Below are positions 18,462 through 30,513 of a stretch of 64,000 bases of DNA, one piece after another; position 1 is the stretch's first letter, and each line of letters begins with the position of its first letter. The position numbers and the translations under genes were made by a program. The notes below the pieces were generated by a model. The model searched no databases and was not told the origin of the DNA. It saw nothing but the letters and a program-made list of their open reading frames with translations. Source of the stretch: Globisporangium splendens (taxonomy: Eukaryota; Oomycota; Peronosporomycetes; Pythiales; Pythiaceae). The stretch covers positions 310,001 to 374,000 of the forward strand of contig VFIW01000029.1 in NCBI GenBank assembly GCA_006386115.1. Direction: 5' to 3'.

Positions 18462-21400
18462 ATGGCGCAGGTGGCGGCGGCACATGTTCCCCATGAAGAC
18501 GAAGGCGAACGGCGAAGCAGAAGCAGCAGCGCATTGCTGCAGACGCTGAGCGACCAGGTGCTCTCTGGTCTCCCGACGGTCGTGCGGAGAGTGGACATCG
18601 ACCTCCGGGCGGTCGCAGACGAGTCCCAAGAGCGCCGCGGCGACGAAGAATCCGCGTACGAGTGGGAGCACGTCTCCAGCGCGCTGCGCACTCTTCACGC
18701 AGACACAAGCCAGAAGGTGGAGAATACGCGCGCTCACCTGACCATGATGGATGCGCAAGTCCAGCAGCAGCTGGAGTCGCTGCGTGTAACGACGGAAAGG
18801 AGGGAAGATCAAGAATGCGCGGCGAGTGGAAGTGGTTCGAACTCTGCGGATGAGAAAATCCAGACGGTTCACTTCGATGTGGACAATCTCATAGGCGAGT
18901 TGCAGGACTCGGAGTTGCACTTCCGTGAAGTCGCGAAGCTCGTCGCACCGTCGATGCAGAAGTTGCAGAGTCTGGAAACGCGCGCGGCGTACTTTGAGGC
19001 GGCTCTGGAAGTGGAGAAGCGAAGCCAAGAAGCGAAGGCACAGGCGATGAGAGCGACGAGCGACGCGCTCGGCGCGTTCACAGCGTTTACAGCGTACGTT
19101 AACACGCTGCCTCAAGAATACGGATACATCAAGGTACCTTTCGCCTCGATTGGTGTGCTTGCTTTCTGTGCACGTGCGCGCATTCATTTTTCTAATTTGT
19201 TTTTTGTTTTTGTTTTTTTTCTGTGCTCTTTTTGCTTGGCAGCAAGAAGCGGAGCGTCGGATTGCGGTGTTGACGAATGATTTGAAGATCTATGCAGTGG
19301 AGAAATTGCAGTCGGCGTTAGAAAGAATCGCGTGGCCAGCGGAGCTGACGGCAGAAGATTTGCAGAGCAAGGTAGCACCGCGCTAACTTGTTGGCGATGG
19401 CACATTTTGATCTCTCATATAAGCCTCTCTTGCTGACAATGTAGGAGGGAGAGATGAACGAGATTGCTCGAGCGTTCTCATATTTGCTCACGTTGCAACT
19501 CAGCCAGCAAAAAATCAATCCCCGACAAGGATTTGAAGGTGATGGGAGCAATGTGAATTTATGGTCTATGGACTGTCTTCTGGATGCGATCTTGGTGCGT
19601 TTCCGGTACCATTTCGAACGCCCTGAAAGCCAAACGAATCGAGTGGCAAAACCTGAGTGGGTCTTTGGCCATATCCTGTCGCAAGTGAGAGAGTATGCGC
19701 CTTTTTTAGGACAAGCGATCTCTCCTGAACTGGAAAAGCAGAAGCACTTACTGGGTTGCTGTGATGCCCAAGTGCTGCTGCTTCGCGCGTTGATCAGAGC
19801 GACCCAACGGAAATTGCGCACAGAAATCCCAAGCTTGGTAGCTGTAAGTGTGAGTTGTGGTTTAGTGTGCGCTTTGCTCCGAGTATCTGACATGCGTCCT
19901 GCTTTCTTTTTTATTTGCAGCAAAAGGCATTGTTCTGTCACACGCTGGATGAAGTTCTTCTATTTGAGCAAGCCATCGATGATGAGTTTGGGTATTCTTC
20001 GTGGGCGAATACGAATCGCAAGGTGTTCCCCCGATGCGTGGATGTTTTCGCTGAGGAGATGAATATCTTTATTGCGTGGACAAGCGTTGATGTTGCCTAC
20101 GCCAAGGACGTGTTGGCGAACGTCATTTTCGAGAGCAATGAGAAAGCATGGGAGATCGACGGAGATGCTACGTGGGAATCTGATGAAACGGAGACGAGTA
20201 TTCCACGAAGTGCGCTTCACTTCACCTCATTACTGGACTTCATGTGTCGGAGGTTTGCGTTCATGGCGAGCGAAGAACACCGTTATTTGTACCTGACTCA
20301 AGTTCATCAGCTGCTGTTAAAGGACTTTTTGCGGGAATGCGAGAGACGAGTCAGAGCTATTGGCATTCATTCTACGATGTCCGAGCACTTTGTGGTGGTC
20401 AATGCTGCTCAATATATTGTCAAAGTTCTGTCGGCATGGGAACAAGCCAGTATGTTCATTGAGCTTACGAAGAAAGTTGTCCAATCTGAAAAGTCGCGAA
20501 GTCAAGTATTGAAAATCCACCTTGAGTATTCAAAGTCAGTCCTCAAAAATGCCGCCCAAGCAGCGTCAAGTGCTGTGCTCGCTCACGAAGAAGCGGCAGC
20601 AGTTCATCACGCAATTGCTGGTCCTGGGTCTTTGATAGGACCCGCCGCTGCATTTTCTGCGGCGTACTCTGTTGGATCAAAAACCGTGAAAAATCTGCTT
20701 GGACGCTCCGAAGAAGTTGCAGTTGAAGAAACCAAGCCTCGCGAGAATCAGCTCGTTGATCCCGCTTTGGAAGAGATGGAAGACGATGAGACATTGATGT
20801 TTTCGCGCTCTATCTTCGAGCGACAAATAGCCGACTTCAAAAGCCTCCATCGACGTCTGCTGAAGAGTGCCTCTGACGCAGTGCTGTCCGCATTCCACCG
20901 CGATATCAAACTCTACCCGCAGAGGTAAGCGAGATGGGGCGGGCTTCATTGTTTTATTATTGTTATTCACGCGTGCTGGTTTTGAATGCTTAGCTTCTTG
21001 ACTATCCGCGATCCAGCTACAGTACTGCAAAAAGACGTGTCGCCAGAAATCAGAACGAGTTTTACGTTGTTAAAATGCGTGCTCCACTCAACGAAAAAGG
21101 TGCTCGTCGCTGGTTCTCAAAGCCAACTATTGAAGGATGTGGCCACGTCTGTAGATGAGCTGTTCTTCGCGGCAATTGCTTGTTCCAGCGAAGGGTTCCA
21201 CCACCAGTCAGCTTCGCAAGCGTTAACCAGCGTATCGAGGAGTCAGTTTGACTTCGATATGAGTGTGCTGATCTCGATCTTTGAGTTTGTTGACAGCAAG
21301 TCCAAGAAGTATTTGCGGAAGATCTCGGATTTGCGCAACCTCTTTAATTTAGAGATGTCCAAGGTGAGAGAACTCCGGAATGTATTGGATAATCAGGATG

Positions 21401-21510
21401 GATCCAGCGATACGGAGCAAGTGTCCACTGTTCTAGAAGTTTGCCGTGTTCACACGATGACTCCGGAGCAAGTGTTTGCTGTGTGCAGTCAAATTCTCAA
21501 TCAAGACTAG
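18462..21510 (+). CDS. RINT1/Tip20-family vesicle tethering protein (5 exons)
   Basis: Exons 18462-19133, 19243-19371, 19445-19843, 19921-20924 and 20994-21510 join in frame at GT-AG introns of 69-109 nt to give 906 residues. The start is chosen as the ATG (AAGATGGCG) after the last upstream stops. RINT1 (Tip20 in yeast, MAG2 in plants) belongs to the Dsl1/NRZ complex, which tethers Golgi-derived COPI vesicles at the ER. Supporting features are the N-terminal coiled-coil-like region (exon 1), the family landmark WVFGHILSQVREYAPFLGQ in exon 3, VDVFAEEMNIFIAW in exon 4, a long helical middle, and the C-terminal helical SDLRNLFNLEMSKVRELRNV region. The length agrees with plant and animal homologues (about 790-850) plus a low-complexity insertion. 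No disruption seen. Confidence 0.85.
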
Positions 21511-22501
21511 AGACAAGGCGGGATGAGAACTTGTAACCCAAACAGTACGTTAAGACCAGCTCCAGATGAATGCAGGTAGCTTCGTCTCTTTTTCTGTGGC
21601 GTTTGGCTATTCACAGGAAGCCACCGGACGTTCTTGGTGCAGAATTTATCACGTACTGCAGCCACGCGGAAAGGATGCCTTTGCGAAACCGATGCCAAGC
21701 AAGATGTTATTCTGTGTGCAAGGTCAGAGAGAAACAGGAGGCTGTTCGACAACTTGGTGTTCGTTTCGAGTAAAGCGTTGGAAAACAAGAGGTTGTTCGA
21801 TAACCGACTCATCCGTTTCGTTGTCATTCGTATTGTAGAAGGTCAAAGGCAAAGGTTGTGCTTCTGTTCGTCATTTCGTTCGCCTGCCGCACACTGTTGG
21901 AAGGTTGGCAAGTTACAAGACTGACATTTTCTCTGCATGTAGCACTTCGGGATCCCCAGAACGAGATGAATGCTCAATGCAAAAGTGAGACAGTGTGTGG
22001 AGAAGATTACCCTCTCATCCGCTGCCAATTAGATCAAGCTCGCATCCACTACAACCTCATTGTTGCAATCTGCTCAGCGAAGGAACATCATATCATGAGC
22101 AATGTGCTCAAATTGATCGTCCGGAATTCCAAGATCCATGCCAGCCGGTCGAAGAAAACGAGAGAGTGTAATGGCGGCTAGTCCGTGCCTCGATTGTGCT
22201 GAAACGAGTCACATTTCGTCATCTTCGAGTTTGGACAATCTGGTGGATTTCCAGTCGAGTTGATCATTCTGCACATGCGTTGCACGTAAACACTTGGTGT
22301 CCGCGGATCTCGAACGCTGGATTCCGTGGGTTACTGAAGGTCTGATTCACGATATAATGGGTGACGCACATGGGCATCAAGCTCTGATTGGTGGTGACTT
22401 AATAATACTGCAAAGCAAGTTCAACATGAAGGAGAAGAACGTTGAGCACAGTCTCGTTGAAACACCCCAAGACGCGATCTTATGCTCCTCCACAGTGGCC
22501 G
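21511..22501. other. Spacer with a possible orphan exon
   Basis: About 1 kb downstream of the RINT1-like gene. An open frame at 21858-22181 (+) contains a stretch with protein-like composition (CGEDYPLIRCQLDQARIHYN) preceded by a possible acceptor (GTAG at 21939-21942). It matches no family I recognise, so it may be a gene relic or chance. Confidence 0.3.
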
Positions 22502-22517
22502 CATTCTTCGATTTGCT
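22502..22517 (+). promoter_or_regulatory. Inr-FPR core promoter of GST copy 1
   Basis: CATTCTTCGATTTGCT matches the oomycete Inr-FPR consensus at all but one position, 29 bases before the ATG at 22547. Confidence 0.6.
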
Positions 22518-22546
22518 TGCTGTTCCACGCATCACATCACTCCACC

Positions 22547-23590
22547 ATGGCTGCGCCGTACCGCCACTACATCCAACCCGAAGCCGACGCCGAGTTCCCA
22601 GCCGAAGCCGGACGCTACCACTTGTACATCACGTACTCGTGTCCGTTTGCGTGCCGTGCACTTGCGGCGCGCAACCTCAAGGGTCTGCAGGACGTCATCG
22701 GTCTCTCAGTGGCGCACCCGATCTTCCAGAAGACCAAGCCGAACGACGACTCGGATGACCACAAGGGTTGGACATTCGTCGATCCTGCGAAACAGCCAAC
22801 GATTACGGGACTGAACGGCAAGGAGTATTCGACGGAAGGCTGCATCCCCGACACTGTGCTGAACACCACGTACGTGCGTGACATCTACGAGTTGGTGAGC
22901 AAGGAGCCACGTCGCTACACGGTGCCGTTGCTCTGGGACAAGAAGAAGCAGACGATCGTGTCGAACGAGTCGGCGGACATCCTGCGCACGTTGAACACGG
23001 GTTTCCGTGATCTTGTGCCTTCGAATGTAGATTTACTCCCCGAAGATCTGGTGACCGAAGTTGAAGCCATCAACGAGGGCGTAGTGCAGGAGATTGGCGC
23101 GGGTTTCTTCCGTACGATAGGCAAGCCGACGACCGACGAGTACGAGAAGGAGCTCGAGGCTGTGTTTGCGGCGATTGCGCGTGTCGAGGCCGTTCTCTCG
23201 ATGAGGCGCTACCTGGTCGGCAGTGGCATCACGGAAGCCGATGTGCGCCTGTTCCACACGCTCATCCGTCTCGACGTCTACCAATTGCCTACGAGCAAGC
23301 GCAACCTGACGCAGTACCCCAACGTCGTGAACGTATGTGTGCGCATATCACGAAGCTGGCTTTGAGTTCGTATTGACTGCGTTCGACTGATGTCTGGATT
23401 TTGTTTGTTTTTTGTTTTTTTGTGTGTTTCACTGTAGTACTTGCGCGATCTGTACCAGACGCCTGCGCTCAAGGCGACTGTGAACTGGGACCACCTCAAG
23501 ATCGGCGCCGTGAACCACAAACCCGACGCGCCGTTGCCAGTGGGTCCGTTTGTGGACTACGACGCGCCTCACGACCGTAGCCGCCTCTAG
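22547..23590 (+). CDS. Glutathionyl-hydroquinone reductase (Xi/Omega-like GST), copy 1
   Basis: Exons 22547-23332 and 23438-23590 (intron GTATGT...GTAG) encode 312 residues. The thioredoxin-fold half has the catalytic cysteine motif YSCPFACRAL (Cys32) typical of ECM4/YqjG-type enzymes, which use glutathione to reduce glutathionyl-hydroquinones and act in quinone and xenobiotic detoxification in the cytosol. STEGCIPDTVLNTTYVRDIY and VPLLWDKKKQTIVSNESADI are further family landmarks, and ITEADVRLFHTLIRLDVYQ lies in the helical C-terminal domain. A second copy lies at 31020-32051: nucleotides 22541-23028 differ there at only two positions while the remainder is only about half identical at protein level. 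The upstream Inr-FPR supports the start. Confidence 0.92.
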
Positions 23591-24321
23591 CGCAAGCGGC
23601 AGGATATCGAACCTGTGTGTCTTGCATCAGTAATTGCCGTATAACGTACACACATCTAGTACAACATGAGCTCCACCAACTTGTACTTTTTTGCCAACGA
23701 CGTTGCACTCTTTGGATTCCCACATGCGTGCTGCCTACGCAGCCATTGCTTTCAATGCCCTCTTAAGCTTTTTGGCAGGCACTTCGGCAAACAGTGAGGC
23801 GGCAAAAGCCGCCAGAGCATTCCGTATGCTGCGATTTCCGTGTGCTTGTTACGATTGAAGCAGAGTGTGGCGGCCAATTGCTTGTGACAATGGTGTTGGC
23901 GACTGCCGGAGTCCTGGAGCTCTCCTATATGAAATGATGGCTGGCACCAATATATAGATGCCAGCATTCCACATGCCAATACTTTTGCAGCATGGAAAAT
24001 GAATATGCATCATGGCTTCGATCTTCACTCACGTACAAATTGGGATCCACACGTTTAAGTGGCACGATGACGGTCTCATCTCCAAGCATGATGACGAAAT
24101 CAGCCGAGTGTTTGACAAGCAAAAACTGCTGGTCAAACGCTCCAGTTTAACCAAAGTAGGGTGCGATAAAGCTAAATAATACTTCGCAGCAGCAAAATTC
24201 AGCACCACATCTTGACACCAGATACCCCTATTATTCCTCAACTACTCAAACCAAACCAAATCCTGGCAAACCTACCCCAAGATTCCTGGTGCTTCAACAG
24301 AGAATCTCAAGTAATCCATTT
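23591..24321. other. Spacer downstream of GST copy 1
   Basis: 0.73 kb. Several short minus-strand frames (e.g. 23925-24122) show no recognisable family. Possibly remnant transposon sequence, but nothing that I can name. Confidence 0.35.
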
Positions 24322-24418
24322 CAAAGGCGACGAAGGACGTCATTGGTCACTCAATGGCGCACCCGATCTTCCAGAAGACCAAGCCGAATGACGTCTCGCA
24401 ACCGTGGTTGGAATCGTA
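24322..24418 (+). pseudogene. GST gene relic
   Basis: About 95 bases aligned to codons 42-75 of the neighbouring GST genes. The core (24333-24394) has the same GGCGCACCCGATCTTCCAGA stretch with a handful of substitutions; beyond it small gaps destroy the frame. There is no start, catalytic Cys or C-terminal domain. It shows that the GST cluster once had a third copy, now decayed, between the two intact ones. Confidence 0.75.
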
Positions 24419-24517
24419 AATTATCGGTAGTGTGCACGCATCAAGTATCCATTGGTCGTCATCAAAATTGCATGGTGCTGCGGTCTCTGCTTTCTCCCTT
24501 ACGTGGCACCCACCCTG

Positions 24518-24534
24518 TCGTCATCGTTGAAGAG
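24518..24534. repeat. Target-site duplication of full LINE-A, left
   Basis: 17 bp TCGTCATCGTTGAAGAG, exactly repeated at 30497-30513. The last AGAG merges with the element's GA/TC tail, so the edge is uncertain by 4 bases. Confidence 0.9.
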
Positions 24535-24586
24535 AGAGAGAGAGAGAGAGAAGGTAATTCTATTTAACTTATGATCTACATATAGT

Positions 24587-27500
24587 TTAAGAATTCCTGA
24601 GTCTCATTAACACTGCTGACAGTGAGGTGTTTCTAAGTTTTGACGGTGTGGCACCGATATCATTGTCGAGTAGAACTGCGACCTGGGACATAAGAATTTG
24701 ATCGTTCCCCCGCGATTCGTCGGTGAGTATCTTCGCAGTCTTGGAGTTCATTGCCACGTTGGCGAGAAGATCGGCCATTTTGTTTTGTTCTCGTTTTGTG
24801 TGATTCCAGGAGATCCACGCAAAGTTGGCGATGATTTGGTTTACCCGAACTGCTAGTGGCTGCAACTCGGTCTGGCGTATTGAGGCGAACCCGTTCTGGG
24901 CTGCGATAATCATTTGGCTGTCTCCGAAGACTTCCAACTTGACTTCATAGTGCTGTAGGTAGTGTGCACTGTATGCCAGACCATCTTTCAGTGCGCTGTA
25001 TTCGCACCAATTGTTCGTGACTTCTGGTCCCATGTACGCATAGCCGCATGCTTTGAGTTCCCATCGATTGCTGCGTTCATTCAGGAAGATGAGTGCCCAA
25101 CCGCTGCCTCCTGGACCTGGGTTGCCGCGTGCACCTCCATCGAAATACAAACGCGCTGTCGCCCACGCTTCAAGTTGACGCGACAAGTCTTGTCTCTCCA
25201 GTACGCTGAGCAGTTGGCTCAGGCAAGTTGCATTGATCTTTTCTCCTTTGAGCGTTCTCATCCGATGAGCCACAGCTCGCACTTGCATCACACACGCAGT
25301 CCACACACGCTTGGTGCTTTCTTCGATAGCAACGTGTTGCCGTTCATGCACTATTTCCACTCTCGTTCTCCACAGCAATACTGGGATGCTTGATGTGACG
25401 ATAAACCACAGTTTCTGTAGTGCTGTCGAGTGTTCCGGAGTAATGAACCCGAAGCTCTTTTCCAATTCCCGGAGCAAAGATCGTTGACCTGGCGGGGCTC
25501 TGCGGCTAGCAATGTGAGGCAGGAAGAGATTGAGTGCTTGCTCCGTCAATGTTCGACCAATCCATCGCCCGAGGAACGCCGTCCACGCGGCTTGTGCTCG
25601 CTTGCAACTCCAGACTATGTGTGAGATAGTTTCTTTTGTTTCCCCACATCCGGCATTGCTTGGACACGCCGAAGACTCGATCCTTCCCGGATGGAACAGG
25701 TTGAGCTGCATCGTAGAAATCCGGTATGTCGTCCACATCTGATACGGTGTAAGACATCCTCGTTGCTTCCATAGATCTGCTGGTAGCCGATACTGCACAT
25801 GACTGTACCACTGATCCGTTTTCGCGACTTCGTTGAGCTTGTCTACGAGTACTCCGAGACCTTGATACAACTTGCTGTGCAGCCTCCGTGTTCTTGCTCG
25901 GTCAATTGTCTTCTGGATGCTGTTTGGGGGAGTACGTTCATGCACCAGCCACGGACAGTGCGTCGTGAGCGGGTGAGGTTTGAATGTCCACCCTACAGTT
26001 TTTATTTCTTCTTCGATCATTGCAACGTCTTGTTGGCAAGTAGCATCCCCGGTCCAGTCGGTCACTGTCCAGAGAACTCCATTTGCTTGCCGTTGCATCT
26101 GAATGTAGTCCGTGTGGCTCCTCTCCGACCCTGGCATCGCGATGATGGTTCCCATGCCGTTGCTGATCCACTTGTACTCTCGTTTTGTGGGTTTCCTGCT
26201 CCACGGCTCCTGGTGACTGATTAGCTGGTTGCCTGCATCGATTTCTATCTCCGGTGAGCATAGAATGATGCTGGTTACGAGTTTTCGCAGGACGGCCCTT
26301 CGTTTGGACGTGAGAGTCGCCGTCATGGTTGGTAGCCGCACGGAGAACACTCGCTCTTCTTCCCGTCTCACGTTGAAGCTGGCCAAATTGCATTCCTTTC
26401 AGGAAAGAAACCGTTTTGACCGTGTACTGCTCGCCTTGACTGTCGATTATCCAGGGGTTGTCGTTCCACTGAAAGGATGGCCAGAACGCTCGAGTCTCTT
26501 CCGATAGCTGATGAATCGTCTGCTCAGGTTTTCTCCCAAAATATACGCCTACCCGTCCGTCTGATCTCCACTCGAGGTCCACGGTCGGTAGCAAGGATTC
26601 CATTTGCCGCTTTAGATCGTCTTTCCACGCGGGATTGCGTCCCTCTGCAGCCACCAGGTCTTCACCGAGATACTCCCACCCGAGTCTGTGGATATTGTTC
26701 GTCTGGTACAGCCTTGTCTGTGCGTGCTGGCTTCGCTCCTTGGGTGAGATCGCGCAGCATCCCCAGTTTTGACTTTTGTCCTGATGAACCTGTTCATGCC
26801 AAGCTTCTGTATACCTGTCTCGCGCTCGCTGTAGCCACCGAGTTGTCCGCCGCATCGCTTGTCGCTTTATTGCCAGAGGTATTGAATAGAGACCAATACC
26901 TCCTTCCTTGACCGGCAGGTAGAGCAGGGAAGGACTCACCTTGTGCCTCATGCCGTCTGTGCCGAGTGTCGATTTCCACAAAAATTGCTTTTGTAGGTTC
27001 ACTAGCTGGTCCACGACCTTCGCTGGGGGCTTGATGTAGCCGGCAGTGAATAGAATCGACGGCAGCAAGACCGAATTCAGTATAAGCACTCTCCCCACCA
27101 CACTGTTGGAGACTTTGGTCGCGATAATCAATCTTGTTCGGAGCTTTTGCAGGCGGTCCTCCCAATTAGCCTGCGTGATGTTCCCGGTTCCTATTTGGAT
27201 GCCAAGGTACCTCACCGTCTCTCCATGCTTCAGGATTGGAATGCCGCATCTTTGTTCTTGGACTACTGCTGTGTTGAGACTGATATAGCTGCTTTTCGTT
27301 GGTTGCACGTGCAGCCCTGATTGCTGGCCAAACTCGGTCAGCAGCTGCATCAGCCGAGGCAGCTGTCTCCCTTGTTTCAAAAAGACAGCAGAGTCGTCAA
27401 CGAAGGTCGAAATAAGATGGGGTTCTGCTCCTGATCTGGTCACACGAATCCCTTCCAGATAGGGGTCTTGTTGTACTGCCAGTGCGAGAATCTCCGCAGC

Positions 27501-29615
27501 AACGATAAACAGCAGAGGGGCCAGGGGGCAACCTTGACGAATGCCCGACTTGACCTCCCATTCTCTCGACAGTTCACCGTTCACCAGGTACTGCGCCGTA
27601 GTGTCCGTGTGCATTCGACGTACTAAATCCACAAATTGTCGCCCAAAACCGAACTTGCTCAGCACAAGGTACAGAAAGTCTCTGTCCAATGTGTCGTAAG
27701 CCTTCATGAAGTCAAGCATCACAATTCCCGGAGCGTCATCGAACCCTTCAGTGCTGCTGTGGTACGCTTTATCCAATGCGGCTTGCATGATGAGGATCGC
27801 GTTCTCCATCAGTCGGTCGCGTACGAAGCCTTGTTGTTCTTCTCCGATGATCCACAGAAGGATGTCTTGCAACCTTGTTGCTAGGACTTTTGCAAACAAC
27901 TTGTAGGTGGTCGTAAGCAGAGTGATTGGTCTGTAATCGAGGGGATTTGGCGAATCTCCTTTCTTGCGCAACGGAATAACGATTCCTTGACCGAATGATC
28001 TTGGCATGGGTGCCCCGCGTTGGATGTTGTTGAATTCCCGCACCAAAACGTCGACCATCGCGTCCTCGCAATCCTTGTAGAAGTCATTGTTCAGACTGTC
28101 CACGCCACCTGCCTTATGCCGATGTAAAGCCGCGATTGCCTCTCGTACTTCTTTTTCAGTAATGGGTGCCATCAAGTCTTGGTTTTGCGCTTCCGTGACT
28201 TTCCGAGTTTCCGGAATGTACACCAGTGCATCGAATCGCAGTTCAGCCTTGTGCGGAGGGACCGTAGCATGGCTCTGGCCGGTGATTTGGTGCCACTCAG
28301 CCCCCATGATGTCCGCTAGACTCACGTTTGGTGGGTGGTACCTTCCGGGGGTCGGTTCCAATCGCGAAATTGTTTGATCCCGCTGCCAGTTGGCGATCCT
28401 CCGAAAGAAGTGACGAACATCCCCCTGCGTTGCTTGCATATACTTACCGAATTTAAACTCTGCTGCCTCTCTTGCCGCGTTTGCTTGTTCTTCGATCAGC
28501 TGACGCCTTGAGCGTTTCACCGGTTGGTGCTGCTGATCCTCCAACTTTTGCTGGTATCTTCGCACTTGCCGCTTCTCTGCTCGACTCACTCTCAGTATTG
28601 CTTGGATGATACGCTTCTCCAGATGGCTCCACTCGATTGGTCCTTCACTCTGCATCAGCTCCAGCTCGCGACTGATTGCCTGTTGCACTCCAGTCCGCAC
28701 CAAGTCAGGACGCGAAGTACGTATCGGGTACCTGCACTTGTTCACCTTCCTTGGTCTCTGCGGTTGGCTCGTCCATTTCATATGCAGCACCACTGCTTGG
28801 TGATCCGAGTAGCGCTTGGGTAGCTCTATGGCCTCCCATTGCACGGCGCTTCCCAGATTTCCTGCTATATAGAATCGGTCGAGTCGACTGGCTGAGTTTT
28901 TTCTCCAGTATGTGAAATGCTCCGTCGGTTCTCGCTGCACTGGCCACTCCGGATCCTCCACTAGCTCCCGTGCGTCGTGTATGTTCCACTCCGTCACTAA
29001 TCTTCTCAGTTCTGCACTTTCGCATTGCATCGGTAGCAGAACTCCTCTTTGGTACCGGTCTCGTTGCTTGTCGAGCACACAATTGAAGTCACCTCCGAGC
29101 ACTGCTGCTGCACGATGAGTCCCGAACTCCTCGTTTAGGCGTCGGAAGAAGTGTTCTCGCTCTGATTTCTTGTTGGGTGCGTACACGTTAATCCACACCA
29201 CTCCCTTGGACTTGATAGCGACTGTGCGATTTGTCCACTTGGATTCCTCGATCAGTTTTGTTTCGCTAATTGTCTTCGGATTTGTGAGTATTGCAACTCC
29301 GCCGGTCGCGTCTGGATGGATGGACCAAAAGGACGTTGCTTCGTCCAGGTTTGTAATCCCCCATATTCGGTTCCAGTATTGTCGGAGTCTGCGTTCTTCT
29401 TTGGCTGTGGTGATCCTCGTTTCCTGCAAATAAATGATATCATACTTTTCTGCGGTTAGTGCCCCCTTGAGATCCTCTAACCATTTTGTTCGTTCTTTCT
29501 TTTTGAATCCGCACACGTTCTGAGTTAATACCCGTAGCGTGTTAGGACATGATCTTTTTTCCTTTTTTTGGTTTTTGTAAAATGCATTCTTGAGGGCATG
29601 TAGCGCGGCGTACAT
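24587..29615 (-). pseudogene. LINE-A ORF2: endonuclease, reverse transcriptase, RNase H (one frameshift)
   Basis: Reading starts at the ATG at 29615, 49 bases after ORF1. The first frame (to 25938) holds an APE-type endonuclease (LRVLTQNVCGFKKK, YLQETRIT, LGGDFNCVLD, SDHQAVVLH) and a reverse transcriptase (PLDYRPITLLTTTYK, IVMLDFMKAYDTLDRD, SGIRQGCPLAPLLF, STFVDDSAVF). The catalytic box is FVDD rather than YADD. Near 26330-26386 the frame shifts to a second frame ending at 24587, which holds a zinc motif (CPSNAGCGETKETISHIVWSC) and RNase H (LYFDGGARGNPGPGGSG, EVFGDSQMII, NHTKREQNKMADLLANVA). Together about 1,670 residues. The order EN-RT-zinc-RNase H and GNPGPGG-type RNase H are typical of oomycete LINEs; a single frameshift means it died recently or can be read by a sequence correction. 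Confidence 0.9.
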
Positions 29616-29664
29616 TTCTGTACCTGGGCTACTGCCATCTTGGTTACCTGTTGGTGTCGTGCCT

Positions 29665-30483
29665 TTAGTACCTTGAGGGCTCGACCGAGTCCACTTCCAT
29701 GGTGACTTGAGCCATAATCACCGATAGAGCTGACCACTCGCTGAGCTCCTCTCCGCTCTTGAAGGCTGCTTTGAGTTCTCTGGTTTGCTTCAACATCGCA
29801 CAGAAGTCTTCAATCGCCTCGTACAGGTTGTCTGAGTCTTCGGCGTCGCTAGACCTGAACGTCTGCAGCTCCTCCTCATACACCACTGTGCAGATGATGT
29901 AGCGGCTGAGCTTCTCTTGCTGGGTCGGGTGACAAAGTCGCAGAACTTCGAGACCACCGTACTTCATTCTTCCTAGCATCGACCAGTCTTCCTTGGAGTT
30001 GAGTAGTGCCGCCCGTTGTTGCTTCGTGGTTGCCGTTGCAATCCTGTCAAACCAACCTGTAATCCATACCTTGGTTTCTGCTTCATCGGTGCGGTATAAA
30101 AGACGTTTGAGTCCTTCCTCAATCACCTGTTCGCGCAGTACTTGTGTCAAGTCCACTAGCGTTGGCCCTCTGAGATGGTTCAGCACATGATGCGGCCCTG
30201 GCGACGTCTTCAACATCGCTAGAATTCGCTCCCATTCATTGAGAGCTGCCTGCGTCCATACATCATGATTGGACGAGAGCAGAGGAAAGGGGCATTTGGT
30301 TTCTTGTTTCCATTGCTCCTGGAACCCTTCCCAATGCTCCTGCAGCGTGCGCTCGAGGTCTCTGCGTTTCTGCATGGAGTCTCCTTCGATCGCCAAACGT
30401 CTCGAGAGCGTTCTGGTTTTCTTGAGGGGGACATTGGGGCTGTTCAGGTTCATCGCGTCGTCACCATCTCCGGCTGTGAGCAT
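29665..30483 (-). CDS. LINE-A ORF1 protein
   Basis: 272 residues, ATG at 30483, stop 49 bases before the ORF2 start. It is rich in charged helical stretches (e.g. QKRRDLERTLQEHWEGFQEQ and ALLNSKEDWSMLGRMKYGG) and has no CCHC knuckle that I can see. By position it should be the RNA-binding ORF1 protein of the element; function is inferred only from position. Confidence 0.7.
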   Translation of the reverse strand: MLTAGDGDDAMNLNSPNVPLKKTRTLSRRLAIEGDSMQKRRDLERTLQEHWEGFQEQWKQETKCPFPLLSSNHDVWTQAALNEWERILAMLKTSPGPHHVLNHLRGPTLVDLTQVLREQVIEEGLKRLLYRTDEAETKVWITGWFDRIATATTKQQRAALLNSKEDWSMLGRMKYGGLEVLRLCHPTQQEKLSRYIICTVVYEEELQTFRSSDAEDSDNLYEAIEDFCAMLKQTRELKAAFKSGEELSEWSALSVIMAQVTMEVDSVEPSRY

Positions 30484-30496
30484 CAGGGTTTCGTCT

Positions 30497-30513
30497 TCGT
30501 CATCGTTGAAGAG
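30497..30513. repeat. Target-site duplication of full LINE-A, right
   Basis: Exact 17 bp copy of 24518-24534. Confidence 0.9.

Larger units (their letters stand above)
24535..30496 (-). mobile_element. LINE-A non-LTR retrotransposon, nearly complete
   Basis: A 5.96 kb element on the minus strand with ORF1 (29665-30483), ORF2 (24587-29615, one frameshift) and a 3' TC-repeat tail (24535-24552 on the plus strand reads as GA), bounded by a 17 bp target-site duplication. ORF2 carries an apurinic-type endonuclease, reverse transcriptase, a CxxxxxC-H-C zinc motif and RNase H in that order. It inserted between a GST relic and GST copy 2. Only 13 bases lie between the right duplication and the ORF1 ATG, and the frame is open through the duplication, so the copy may be slightly 5'-truncated. 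A shorter relative sits at 4469-5005. Confidence 0.95.
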
